Origin: Halorubrum salipaludis
GTDB taxonomy: Archaea > Halobacteriota > Halobacteria > Halobacteriales > Haloferacaceae
Direction: 5' to 3'
Length of the DNA: 64,000 bases
Assembly (NCBI RefSeq): GCF_002286985.1
Contig: NZ_NSKC01000002.1
Span: forward strand, 248,001-312,000
The notes under the pieces were generated by a model, which was not told where the DNA came from, made no database searches, and worked only from the letters and a program-made list of their open reading frames with translations. Below, piece after piece: positions 45,331-54,080 of the stretch. The stretch's first letter is position 1, and each line of letters begins with the position of its first letter. The translations under genes and the position numbers were made by a program.

Positions 45331-46305
45331 TTAGAACTCGTCGCCCTCGGTGATCGAGGTGTACGAGCCGATCAGCGCGCCGGAGAGGTCCACGTTCTCC
45401 AGGGTGACGCCCTCGTCGAGCACGGAGTTTCGGATCTTCGAGTCCGTGATCGTCGCGTCCGGGAAGACGACGGTGCGTTCGAGCGTTGAGTCGGTGACGG
45501 TCGCGCCCGACATGACGTGGACCACGTCGCCGAGCTCGGAGTTCTCGACGGTGGCGTCGTCGGCGACGAGCGTGCCGCCCTCCAGGGCGTACTCCACCGC
45601 GTCGAGGTAGCTGGCGGCGGTGCCGATGTCGAACCACGCGCCGTCGAAGGTGAACGCGTGGACCGCGCCGCGCTCTTGGAGCCACTGGAGGAACCAGCCC
45701 GGCTCGTCGGGGTTGTTCCCGTCTTCCAGGTACGTCGAGAGGTCCGGCAGCGTCTCGGCGGGGAACGCGTAGCAGGCGATGGAGACGAGCGTGCTCTTCG
45801 GATCGTCGGGCTTCTCTTGGAAGTTCACGACCTCGTCGCCGTCGAGCTCGACGAGCCCGTACGACTTGGCTCGCTCGCGGTCCTCGACGTCGTAGGCGGC
45901 CAGCGTCGGCGTCCCCTTCGACTCGAAGAAGTCGGCGAACTCGCCCAGATCGAAGCTGATCATGTTGTCGCCGGCGACGACGATCAGGTCGTCGTCGACG
46001 CCCTCGCGCTCGACGAGCTGGGCGAGCGCCCCGACGACGCCGAACTTCTCGTCCTCCTCGACGGTCTCCTCGACCGAGAGGGTCGGCTTCTCGAACGGGC
46101 TGTCGGCGATGTACTCCGCGAACGTGTCGGCGAAGCGCTCGTTCGTCGAGACGAACACCTCGTCGACGCGGTCGTCGGCCTCGAGGTCCTCGAAGATCTC
46201 GTCGATGACGGTGTTCTCGCCGACCGGCAGGAACATCTTCGGCCGGGTCTCGGTGATCGGCCAGAGCCTGGTCGCATACCCCCCAGCGAGTACGACTGCT
46301 TTCAT
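45331..46305 (-). CDS. Sugar-1-phosphate nucleotidyltransferase
   Basis: A 324-residue enzyme that activates a sugar 1-phosphate with an NTP for surface glycan or N-glycan building. The N-terminal pyrophosphorylase domain has VLAGGYATRLWPITETRPKMFLPVG, with the signature GG-X-TRL, and VVAGDNMISF with metal-binding Asp. The C-terminal third is left-handed beta-helix (short V/L-rich strands after TLVADDATVEN). Halophile homologues act in the Agl pathway. The exact sugar and nucleotide are not readable. Confidence 0.88.
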   Translation of the reverse strand: MKAVVLAGGYATRLWPITETRPKMFLPVGENTVIDEIFEDLEADDRVDEVFVSTNERFADTFAEYIADSPFEKPTLSVEETVEEDEKFGVVGALAQLVEREGVDDDLIVVAGDNMISFDLGEFADFFESKGTPTLAAYDVEDRERAKSYGLVELDGDEVVNFQEKPDDPKSTLVSIACYAFPAETLPDLSTYLEDGNNPDEPGWFLQWLQERGAVHAFTFDGAWFDIGTAASYLDAVEYALEGGTLVADDATVENSELGDVVHVMSGATVTDSTLERTVVFPDATITDSKIRNSVLDEGVTLENVDLSGALIGSYTSITEGDEF

Positions 46306-46409
46306 ACGGGTCTCGTCTCACCCCGGTGCCATACTTCTTGTGCTCCTGTCAACGGTCGAAAACCGGAGTGAAGTGGCGATCGCGACGATCGCTGGCGGGG
46401 GGCGCGACC

Positions 46410-46706
46410 CTACTCGCTCAGCCGGTCGGTGTCGATGGTGACGCCGGGCGGCGTGACGATCAGGAAGCCGCGGAAGTGCATCAGCTCGCCGCCCATGTCC
46501 TTGACCTCGCGCGCGAACCCCGCGGCCAGCTCGTTGAGGTCGCCGTCGACGGACAACACGAGGGTGTTCCCGTAGTCGACGCTGCGGACCCACTCGTCGG
46601 GGTCGGTCGTCCCGTCAAGGACGCCGAGGACGACGTCGCCGGCGGCCGCGAACGCCTCGTCCATCTGCTCTTCGGCGTCGCGTAGATCGAGGTCCCAGTC
46701 GCTCAT
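46410..46706 (-). CDS. DUF5779-like small protein
   Basis: A 98-residue acidic haloarchaeal protein beginning MSDWDLDLRDAEEQMDEAF, with a likely mixed alpha/beta core (VVLGVLDG, GNTLVLSVDGD, HFRGFLIVTPPG). I assign it from memory to DUF5779. No active site is visible, and no operon partner is evident. Confidence 0.7.
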   Translation of the reverse strand: MSDWDLDLRDAEEQMDEAFAAAGDVVLGVLDGTTDPDEWVRSVDYGNTLVLSVDGDLNELAAGFAREVKDMGGELMHFRGFLIVTPPGVTIDTDRLSE

Positions 46707-46870
46707 ACCTCAGGGTCGCGAGGCGGCGGCAAAAACGTTCGGACGCGTTCACGTCACCCCCGGCGGCCCGGCGGCACGAGAGCCGGGCCGGCCCGCCGCG
46801 GAACTCCCCTTCGCCGCCCGCCGGTTTCCCCTCTCGGTGCGGTTAAGTGCGCTCCGACCGGATCGGCGGT

Positions 46871-47602
46871 ATGGAACACACGCGACGGTCCCTGCTCGCG
46901 GGGGCCGCGGCGGCCGGCGTCGTCGGCGCGGCCGGCTGTCTCGGCGGCGGAAGCGGCGGCGGTGGCGGCGGAACCGGCGACGGAAGCAGCGACGGGGGCA
47001 GCGACGGCGATGACGGCCTCGACCTCGGCGGCGTCGACCTCGATCCCGGCCAGTACGACTGCGACCTGACCGAGCCGGAGGGCCCGGACCTCGGCTACCG
47101 GCCGACCCTCGGCGACCCCGACGCCGACGTGGTCGTGCAGGCGTTCGAAGACTTCACGTGTCCGCACTGCGCGACCTACAAGCTGGAGGAGTTCCCGACG
47201 GTCCGCGAAGAGTACGTCGATCCCGGCGAGGTCCGGTACGAGCAGTGGGACTTCCCGATCCCCGTCGACGAGCGGTGGGCGGTCCCCGTCGCCAGCGCGG
47301 CCCGCGGGGTCGGCGACCGGGAGGGAGACGAGGCGTACTTCGAGTTCTCGTCGGCCGTCTACGAATCGCAGGGGAGCTACAGCGGAGAGGCGATCGGCGC
47401 CGCCGCGGAGACCGCCGGCGCGGACCCCTGCGCGGCCATCGCCGACGCGCGGTTCGCGGCGTACGGGGAGGCCTCCGCGAGCGACCGGAGCGAGGGGGTG
47501 TCGATGGGGCTCAGGGGGACGCCGACGATCTTCGTGAACGGCGAGGCGGTCGACGGGGCCGACGCGGACGCCATCGCGGCGGCGATCGAGTCGGCGCTGT
47601 AG
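46871..47602 (+). CDS. DsbA/thioredoxin-fold Tat lipoprotein
   Basis: A 243-residue exported thiol oxidoreductase. The signal has twin Arg (RRSLLAGAAAAGVVGAAGC) with a lipobox, followed by a Gly/Ser/Asp tether. The thioredoxin-like domain has DFTCPHCATYK with the CXXC pair CPHC near residue 97, and the cis-Pro segment RGTPTIFVNG near 215. So it probably forms or isomerises disulphides on the cell surface. ATG 46871 chosen from the signal. Confidence 0.92.
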   Translation: MEHTRRSLLAGAAAAGVVGAAGCLGGGSGGGGGGTGDGSSDGGSDGDDGLDLGGVDLDPGQYDCDLTEPEGPDLGYRPTLGDPDADVVVQAFEDFTCPHCATYKLEEFPTVREEYVDPGEVRYEQWDFPIPVDERWAVPVASAARGVGDREGDEAYFEFSSAVYESQGSYSGEAIGAAAETAGADPCAAIADARFAAYGEASASDRSEGVSMGLRGTPTIFVNGEAVDGADADAIAAAIESAL

Positions 47603-47677
47603 GCGGGCACACGCCGCGTCAGTCGCGGTTCGGCCCGAGCGTCGGCCTTTTGAGCGTCCGGCGCGTTTTATAAGTAG

Positions 47678-48919
47678 ATGACGGGGGACGACCGCGGCGA
47701 CCGGCGGCGGCTGGGCGCCGTCGTGCTCGCCGTGCTGATCTCGCAGGTGCTCCTGTACCCGGGAGTGCCGGGCCTCGTGGTCGCGCTCGGCGCCCCCGCC
47801 GGCATCGACGCCGGGATGTGGTTCCTCGTCGCGGAGTTCGGCGCGTTCGTCTCCTTCGCGGTCGTCTGGGGCGCCGCCAGCGACGCGCTCGGGCGGCGGG
47901 CGCCGCTGATCGTCGCCGGCGCCGTCGGCGGCGCGGCCTCGTACGTCGCGCTCGCCGCGGTCCCCGAGCTCGGGTTCGGCTTCCGGGCGGCGCTCGCGGT
48001 CCGAGTCGTCGGCGGCGCGCTCACCATCGGCGCCTTCTCGCTGGCGATCACCTCGCTGATGGATCTGGAGGGCGGCAACGGCCGCAACATGGGGACCGCC
48101 GGCGTCGCGATCGGGCTCGGCGCGGCGGTCGGATCGGTCGTGGGCGGGACGCTCGCCGACATAAACGCCTTCTACCCCGTCTACGCCGGCGCCGCGGTGC
48201 TGGCGGGGTCGGGACTGATCGCGGCCACCGTCGACGACCGGGTCGTCGCCGGAGGGGAACGCCCCGAAGACGACGTGGGCTTCCGCGACGTGCTCGCCCG
48301 GGCGCGGACGACCCGGGGACTCATGGTCCCGCTCGCGTTCGGCTTCGTCGACCGACTCACGGCCGGCTTCTTCGCCCTGGTCGGCGTCTACTACTTCCAG
48401 GACCCCGAGACGTTCGGCCTCTCCGCCGGGGCGGCGGGCGCGACGCTCGCGCTGTTCTTCGTCCCCTTCGCGGTGTTACAGGCCCCGTTCGGCTCGCTGT
48501 CGGACCGGGTCGGGCGCTTCCTCCCGGTCGTGTTCGGCTCGGTCGCGTACGGGATCGTGACGATCGGTGTCGGCGCGGCGCCGATCTATCCCCTCGCGGC
48601 CGCGCTCATGGTGTTCGTCGGCGTCTGCGGCGCGCTGATGGCGCCGGCGACGATGGCGCTCGTCACGGATCTGGTCGAGCCGGAAGCCCGCGGCGCGGCG
48701 ATGGGGCTGTTCAACGTGTTCGGCTCGCTCGGCTTCCTCGCCGGCTTCCTCATCGGCGGGAGCGCGACCGACGCGTTCGGCTACACGCCGGCGTTCCTCG
48801 CGGTCGGCGGCCTCGAACTCGCCATCGCGCTGGCGCTGTTCCCGGCCGTCAAAGCGATCGCGCCCGGCGGTGGCCTCCTCGGGCTCGGCGGCGGGACCGG
48901 CCGGTCGCCGTCGGAGTGA
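47678..48919 (+). CDS. MFS transporter
   Basis: A 413-residue membrane protein with about twelve helices. Inter-helix motifs are visible as GAASDALGRRAPLIV and GSLSDRVGRFLPVV. Substrate unknown; similarity is to multidrug or metabolite efflux carriers. A short intergenic stretch with TTTTATAAG about 9 bases before ATG may hold the promoter, with the transcript near-leaderless. Confidence 0.9.
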   Translation: MTGDDRGDRRRLGAVVLAVLISQVLLYPGVPGLVVALGAPAGIDAGMWFLVAEFGAFVSFAVVWGAASDALGRRAPLIVAGAVGGAASYVALAAVPELGFGFRAALAVRVVGGALTIGAFSLAITSLMDLEGGNGRNMGTAGVAIGLGAAVGSVVGGTLADINAFYPVYAGAAVLAGSGLIAATVDDRVVAGGERPEDDVGFRDVLARARTTRGLMVPLAFGFVDRLTAGFFALVGVYYFQDPETFGLSAGAAGATLALFFVPFAVLQAPFGSLSDRVGRFLPVVFGSVAYGIVTIGVGAAPIYPLAAALMVFVGVCGALMAPATMALVTDLVEPEARGAAMGLFNVFGSLGFLAGFLIGGSATDAFGYTPAFLAVGGLELAIALALFPAVKAIAPGGGLLGLGGGTGRSPSE

Positions 48920-49004
48920 GCCCGATCGCGAGCGGAACGAGGGCCGTGCCACCCGGCCGAGTCGAGTCCTTTTAAGGCGCTCGCCCCCTCCGTACGGACG
49001 ACAG

Positions 49005-49778
49005 ATGGACCTCCTCGTGGTGGGCGCCGGCGAGATCGGCCGCTGGATCGCCGACACGGTGTCGGCCGACGAGTCGCCGGTCGACGCGACCGTCTCCTTC
49101 GCCGACAGGGACCCCGACGTGGCCGCCGACGCGGCCGCGCCGCGCGGCGCGGAGACGGTCCCGACCGACGGCGACACCGCCCACGACGCGGTGTGTCTCG
49201 CGGTGCCGATGTCGGCCGTCCCCGCCGCCGTCGAGGCGTACGCCCCCCGCGCGGAGCGGGCGATCCTCGACGTCTCCGGGGAGATGACCGACGCGGTCGC
49301 GGCGATGCGCGAGCACGCCCCGGGGCTCGAACGCGCGAGCTACCACCCGCTGTTCGCCCCGCCGCGCGTCCCCGGCAACGTCGCCGCGGTCGTCGACGAG
49401 GGCGGCCCGGTCGTCGAGGGGATCGCGGCGGCGATCGAGGCCGGCGGCAACGAGGTGTTCGAGACGACGCCCGCGGAGCACGACGACGCGATGGAGACGG
49501 TGCAGGCCGGCGCGCACGCGGCCGTGCTCGCGTGGCGGCTCGCGGGCGACGACGTGCGCGAGGAGTTCCACACCCCGGTCTCCGCCGCGCTCGACGACAT
49601 CGCCGACACCGTCACCGAGGGGTCGCCCGCGGTGTACGCCGAGATACAGCGCGCCTTCGACGGGGCCGACGACGTTGCCGCGGCGGCCCGCGAGATCGCC
49701 GACGCCGACCCGGAGGCGTTCGCCGACCTGTACGAGGCGGCCCGCGGCGACCGCGAGGAACGCGAGCGACACGAGTGA
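49005..49778 (+). CDS. tyrA: Prephenate dehydrogenase TyrA
   Basis: A 257-residue NAD(P)-dependent enzyme that oxidatively decarboxylates prephenate to hydroxyphenylpyruvate for tyrosine. The N-terminal Rossmann motif VVGAGEIGRWIA is at residues 5-16, with LAVPMSAVP and the substrate loop YHPLFAPPR. It is the short archaeal form without chorismate mutase or ACT domains. ATG 49005; TATA-like TTTTAAGG lies about 35 bases upstream. Confidence 0.88.
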   Translation: MDLLVVGAGEIGRWIADTVSADESPVDATVSFADRDPDVAADAAAPRGAETVPTDGDTAHDAVCLAVPMSAVPAAVEAYAPRAERAILDVSGEMTDAVAAMREHAPGLERASYHPLFAPPRVPGNVAAVVDEGGPVVEGIAAAIEAGGNEVFETTPAEHDDAMETVQAGAHAAVLAWRLAGDDVREEFHTPVSAALDDIADTVTEGSPAVYAEIQRAFDGADDVAAAAREIADADPEAFADLYEAARGDREERERHE

Positions 49779-49804
49779 GCAGAGGCCGAGCGACACGAGT
49801 GAGC
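49763..49804. repeat. Tandem duplication at the tyrA 3' end
   Basis: CGAGCGACACGAGTGAGC occurs twice at a 24-base period (49763-49780 and 49787-49804). The first copy contains the tyrA stop; the second lies in the gap before the next gene. Confidence 0.7.
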
Positions 49805-49826
49805 CGACCGACCACCCAGTGATTTC

Positions 49827-51293
49827 ATGATAGACAGAGCAGCCGTCCGGAACAACGCCAACTACCTGCGCAACGTCAGACCGATCGACCCCGAGGAGAT
49901 CGCGGAGTACATCGAGGGCGGCGCCCACCCCGCGGTCGTCCGCGAGACGCTCCGCGAGGAGGCGTTCGACCTCCGACTCCGCGAGCGCGAGGACGGCGCG
50001 TTCGAGCCGGTCCCCGACGAGCCCGTCGCGGCGCCCGGCTGGGCGCCGACGGCGTTCCCCGAGGAGTACTCGTTCGCCCTCGAAGACCTGCTCGTCCGCG
50101 AGTTCGGCGCGAACTGGCACCGCGGGGAGTCCGGCGCGGAGCTGCGCGAGGCCGTGCGCCGGCTGAAGGACGACTACCTCTACGGCAACGATGTGGCGTA
50201 CGACCGCGTCGCGGCGCTCGGCTACGCGATCTACCACCTGCCGGCCTACTACGCGACGATCGGCTACGTCCTCGACGACCTCGTCGAGAACGGGCTGCTC
50301 GACCGGACTCTCCGCGTCCTCGACGTGGGCGCGGGCGTCGGCGGCCCCGCCTTAGGACTCCACGACTACCTCCCCGACGACGCCGTCGTCGACTACCACG
50401 CCGTCGAACCGAGCGCGGCCGCCGACGTGCTCGACCACGTGCTCGGCGAGACCGGCCGGAACTTCCGGCCGACGATCCACGAGGCGACGGCCGAGTCGTT
50501 CCTCGGGACCGACGGCGGCGGCGGACCGGAGGGCGGGGACGCGGCGGCGCGCGACGCAGTCCCCGAGGAGTTCGATCTGGTCGTGTTCGGGAACGTCCTC
50601 TCGGAGCTCGACGACCCGGTGGCGGTCGTCGAGGCCGCGCTCGGCCGGCTCGCGGACGACGGGAGCGTCGTCGCGTTCGCGCCCGCCGACCGCAACACCG
50701 CCATGGGGCTCCGGGACGTGGAGCGCGCGGTCGCGACCCCCGAGAGCGGGGTGTCGGCGTACGCGCCCGCGCTCCGGCTCTGGCCGAACGCGACGCCCTC
50801 GGACGGCGGGTGGTCGTTCGACGTGGCCGACGACCTCGAGGTCCCGCCGTTCCAGCGCCGACTCGACGAGGCGGCCGAGCGCGGCTCCGGCGACGAGCCG
50901 GGCGAGTTCGTCAACGTCGACGTGCAGTTCGCGTACGCAATCTTGCGCCCCGACGGAAAACGGCGGGTGGACGTTCAGGCGACCGCCGACCGCTGTGCGC
51001 GCATGGCCGACTCCGAGGACCACGTTACCGACCGCGTGAACTACCTCGCCGTGAAGCTGAGCCACGACCTGAGCGACGGCGACAACGCCCTCTACCGCGT
51101 CGGCGACGGCTCGCAGGCGGTCGACCACTACCTCGTCTGCACGCGAGAGACCGTCCTCAACGACGACCTTCGGGCGGCCGACTACGGTTCCGTGGTCTTC
51201 GTCGAGAACGGGCTCGTGCTCTGGAACGACGACGAGGGGGCGTACAACGTGGTCGTCGACGACGAGACGGTCGTCGACTTGGTCGCGCCCTGA
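49827..51293 (+). CDS. Rsm22-like SAM methyltransferase
   Basis: A 488-residue protein. Residues 80-190 lead into a Rossmann domain with VLDVGAGVGGPALGL as motif I, then YHAVEPSAAA and VVFGNVLSELDDP. Length and order fit the small ribosomal subunit Rsm22 family, known as mitochondrial assembly factors and archaeal relatives. The C-terminal 160 residues show beta-rich features (RVNYLAVKLSHDLSD, VVFVENGLVLWNDD). It may methylate or help assemble the small ribosomal subunit. Start ATG 49827. Confidence 0.8.
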   Translation: MIDRAAVRNNANYLRNVRPIDPEEIAEYIEGGAHPAVVRETLREEAFDLRLREREDGAFEPVPDEPVAAPGWAPTAFPEEYSFALEDLLVREFGANWHRGESGAELREAVRRLKDDYLYGNDVAYDRVAALGYAIYHLPAYYATIGYVLDDLVENGLLDRTLRVLDVGAGVGGPALGLHDYLPDDAVVDYHAVEPSAAADVLDHVLGETGRNFRPTIHEATAESFLGTDGGGGPEGGDAAARDAVPEEFDLVVFGNVLSELDDPVAVVEAALGRLADDGSVVAFAPADRNTAMGLRDVERAVATPESGVSAYAPALRLWPNATPSDGGWSFDVADDLEVPPFQRRLDEAAERGSGDEPGEFVNVDVQFAYAILRPDGKRRVDVQATADRCARMADSEDHVTDRVNYLAVKLSHDLSDGDNALYRVGDGSQAVDHYLVCTRETVLNDDLRAADYGSVVFVENGLVLWNDDEGAYNVVVDDETVVDLVAP

Positions 51294-51336
51294 CCGGGCC
51301 GCGGCCCTCCGATCGCGGAGGAGCCTCGAACCGGGG

Positions 51337-51594
51337 TCACGGTCGACTGCTCGCGGTCAACCCGTTTCCGCCGACCTCGTCGCGGACGACGAGGTAAAGC
51401 GTCCAGACCACGACGCCGCCCAGAAGCGCGGCGATCGTCCACGCGAGCACGTGGCCGCTGTTTCGCTCCACCGCGTCGAGATAGATGATCAGGGAGGCGC
51501 ACACCGCCGCGACGGCCGCCACCGCGGCGAGGAGGAGGACGACGATCAGTTCCGCGCCGCCGGGAACGCCGACTTGGAGGACGGAGGGCATCAC
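51337..51594 (-). CDS. Small two-helix membrane protein
   Basis: An 85-residue protein with two predicted transmembrane segments (ELIVVLLLAAVAAVAAVCASLIIYL and VLAWTIAALLGGVVVWTLYLVV, the first split here) joined by a short charged loop. It looks like PLDc_N-type membrane proteins of unknown function. No partners are apparent. Confidence 0.7.
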   Translation of the reverse strand: MMPSVLQVGVPGGAELIVVLLLAAVAAVAAVCASLIIYLDAVERNSGHVLAWTIAALLGGVVVWTLYLVVRDEVGGNGLTASSRP

Positions 51595-51652
51595 TCCTCG
51601 TTTACCTAACAGAAATATAAAGATTACCTCCAGCGGACACGTTGTGGGGCCA

Positions 51653-52396
51653 TCACCCCACCGGCTCGATCAGCTCCGGCGCGTCGACGCCCGGCGAGTT
51701 CACGCGCGTCGAGACCGAATACGCCGTCATCTCGTCGGCCAGATACGGGTCGAGCAGCGCGGCGGCCTCGTCGGGGTCGCCCCGGAGCCACGTCTCCTCT
51801 TCGCTCGGATCGAGGATCACCGCCATCCGGTGATGGAGGTCGTCGACGAGCGCGTTCGGCTCGGTCGTGACGATCGTGAACGTCTCTACGGGCCCGGCGT
51901 CGCCGTCCTCGCCGCCTTCGCCCGCGCCGCCGCCGAACGCGCTGAGCCCCGTCTGCGTCGTCTCCGGCTCGGGCGGCTCCCACCGCTCGTAGAGCCCCGC
52001 CATCGCGAACGGGCGGTCGTCCTCGAAGGCGACGCGGTAGGGGGTCTTCCCGGCGCCGCTGCCGGCGTCTCTATCGTCGCCTCGCCGTCCCCCCTCGACC
52101 CACTCGTAGAACCCGTCCGCGGGGACGAGACACCGCCGCCGCTCGAAGGCGTCGGCGAAGCTCCGCTTCTCGCGGACCGTCTCCGCGCGGGCATTGATGA
52201 GGTCGAACGACTCGTCGGCCCACGAGGGCGTGAGTCCCCACTCCATCCGCGTCGCGGCTGTCGGGTCCTCGTCGGCGATCACCGGGAGGTCCTGTCCGGG
52301 CGCGCAGTTGTAGCTCGGCTCGTGGTCGCCGAAATCGGCGTCGAACCGGGACTCGAGGTCGGCGGTGGAAGTGAAGAGGGTGTAACGGCCACACAT
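51653..52396 (-). CDS. SRAP / HMCES family protein (YedK-like)
   Basis: A 247-residue protein with the essential N-terminal MCGRYTLF, whose Cys2 becomes the first residue after Met removal and forms the crosslink to abasic sites in ssDNA. SYNCAPGQDLPVI, LINARAETV, CLVPADGFYEW and HHRMAVIL follow, as in the family. ATG 52396 is fixed by MCGRYT. It protects abasic sites in single-stranded DNA, and such genes are often SOS-linked in bacteria. A Gly/Glu-rich insert lies at about 150-190. Confidence 0.92.
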   Translation of the reverse strand: MCGRYTLFTSTADLESRFDADFGDHEPSYNCAPGQDLPVIADEDPTAATRMEWGLTPSWADESFDLINARAETVREKRSFADAFERRRCLVPADGFYEWVEGGRRGDDRDAGSGAGKTPYRVAFEDDRPFAMAGLYERWEPPEPETTQTGLSAFGGGAGEGGEDGDAGPVETFTIVTTEPNALVDDLHHRMAVILDPSEEETWLRGDPDEAAALLDPYLADEMTAYSVSTRVNSPGVDAPELIEPVG

Positions 52397-52424
52397 CGAT
52401 GGCGGCGATTGGCGCGGGAGACAC

Positions 52425-53156
52425 TTAACTCCGCGACGGTCTGGCCGCATCTCCGAGCACGTCCCACCGGTCCGCGATGATCCCGTCGACGCCGGCGTCG
52501 AGGAGCCGCTCGGCGTCGGCGCGGTCGGTGACCGTCCACGCGTTCACGCCCAGACCCGCCTCGTTCGCGGCCGCCACGAACCCCGGCTCGGTCGCGAGGT
52601 CGATTTCGGGATGGATCGCGACGCAGTCCAACGCGACCGCGCGGTCGATCACCCGCTTCACGCGCTCGACCGTGCGGCCGCCGTCGACATCTGCGTCGGC
52701 GACGAGCAGTGCCAAGTCCGCGTCGGGATCGAGCTCCCGCAGTGACTCCAAGACCCCCGGCCGGAACGACGAGAACCACACCTCTGCGTCCGCGCTGCGG
52801 GCGACGGCGAGGGCGTCGGCGGCGACGCCCGACTCCTTGATCTCGACGTTGACGGCGGTCCCGGCCGGGGCGGCGGCGAGCGCGTCGGCGAGCAGCGGGA
52901 TCGGCTCCCCGGAGTCGAGCACGGTCAGCTCCCGGAGGTCGGACCACGCCGCGTCCGAGACAAGTCCGGTCCCCGCGGTCAGCCGATCGAGCTCCGCGTC
53001 GTGGAAGACGACGAGCTCCCCGGTCGCGCACCGGCGAACGTCGATCTCGACGGCGTCGACGTGCGGCGCGGCTCGCTCTATCGCGGCGACGGTGTTCTCC
53101 GGGTATTGGCCGGCGCAGCCGCGATGGCCGATCAGCGCCGCCGGTGGTCGCGTCAT
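52425..53156 (-). CDS. Glycerophosphodiester phosphodiesterase
   Basis: A 243-residue TIM-barrel enzyme. IGHRGCAGQYPENTVAAIERA near the N-terminus carries the catalytic His, then VEIDVRRCATGELVVFHDAELDRLT with the metal ligands and second His, and VNVEIKES. It hydrolyses glycerophosphodiesters to glycerol phosphate and an alcohol. ATG 53156 was chosen from the start of the barrel; the open frame to 53441 is antisense to the next gene. Confidence 0.92.
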   Translation of the reverse strand: MTRPPAALIGHRGCAGQYPENTVAAIERAAPHVDAVEIDVRRCATGELVVFHDAELDRLTAGTGLVSDAAWSDLRELTVLDSGEPIPLLADALAAAPAGTAVNVEIKESGVAADALAVARSADAEVWFSSFRPGVLESLRELDPDADLALLVADADVDGGRTVERVKRVIDRAVALDCVAIHPEIDLATEPGFVAAANEAGLGVNAWTVTDRADAERLLDAGVDGIIADRWDVLGDAARPSRS

Positions 53157-53283
53157 CGCCTCCTCGTCGGCGGCGGAGCGAGTTAACGGATCCCCTCGTG
53201 ACGGGGCGTGGTACGCCAGCCGGACGGCGCCGCGCGGCCGCGCACCCGCCGACTTTTTAGCCGCGCGTCGCCCGGAGACGGAC

Positions 53284-54048
53284 ATGCGCATCGAGAACAG
53301 CTTCATCCCGGTCGAGGGGGTCGGCGAGACGACCGAGCGGCGCCTCTGGGAGCGCGGCGTCACCACGTGGGAGGCGTTCGATCCCGCGGTCGATGTCGCC
53401 GGCGTCGGATCGACCACCGCCGACCGGATCGAGTCGTTCATCGCCGAGTCGCTGACGCGGCTCGACGACGGCGACGCCGCCTACTTCGACCGCGCCTTCC
53501 CGAGCGGGGAGCGCTGGCGGCTCTACGAGAACTTCCGCGAGGAGACCTGCTTCTTCGACATCGAGACGACCGGCCTCGACGAGCACCGCGACCAGGTGAC
53601 GACGGTGAGCTTCCACCAAGACGGCGAGACGACGACGCTCGTCGCCGGCGAGGACCTGACCGCGCGGCGGCTCCGCGAACGGTTCGCCGACGCGAGTCTG
53701 CTCGCGACGTTCAACGGGGCCCGCTTCGACGTGCCGTTCCTGGAGACCGCCTTCGATATCGAGATCGACACGCCGCACCTCGATCTCATGTACCCCTGCA
53801 AGCGGATCGGGCTCTCCGGCGGGCTAAAACCGATCGAGAAGGAGATCGGGATCGAGCGGGATCGCCCGGACATTTCGGGCCGCGACGCCGTCCGGCTCTG
53901 GCGGGAGTACGAGCGCGGCGACGACGACGCGCTCGATCGGCTCGTCTCGTACAACCGCGAGGACACGGAGAACCTCCGGACCCTCGCGGACGTCGTCGCC
54001 GAGACGCTCCACGAGGACGTGTTCGTCGGCGGGACCGTCGAAGGATAG
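53284..54048 (+). CDS. RNase H-like 3'-5' exonuclease (YprB type)
   Basis: A 254-residue nuclease. The first 60 residues look like a helix-hairpin-helix region (VEGVGETTERRLWERGVTTWEAF, then VAGVGSTTADRI). The catalytic domain begins CFFDIETTGLDE, with the DXE of the DnaQ superfamily, has LLATFNGARFDVPFLE, and ends SYNREDTENLRTLADV with the last acidic metal ligand. It probably acts on DNA or RNA ends. Start ATG 53284 follows a short AT-containing gap. Confidence 0.88.
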   Translation: MRIENSFIPVEGVGETTERRLWERGVTTWEAFDPAVDVAGVGSTTADRIESFIAESLTRLDDGDAAYFDRAFPSGERWRLYENFREETCFFDIETTGLDEHRDQVTTVSFHQDGETTTLVAGEDLTARRLRERFADASLLATFNGARFDVPFLETAFDIEIDTPHLDLMYPCKRIGLSGGLKPIEKEIGIERDRPDISGRDAVRLWREYERGDDDALDRLVSYNREDTENLRTLADVVAETLHEDVFVGGTVEG

Positions 54049-54080
54049 CGGCTGTCGCCCCGATAGCGGGCCTCTCGCGG

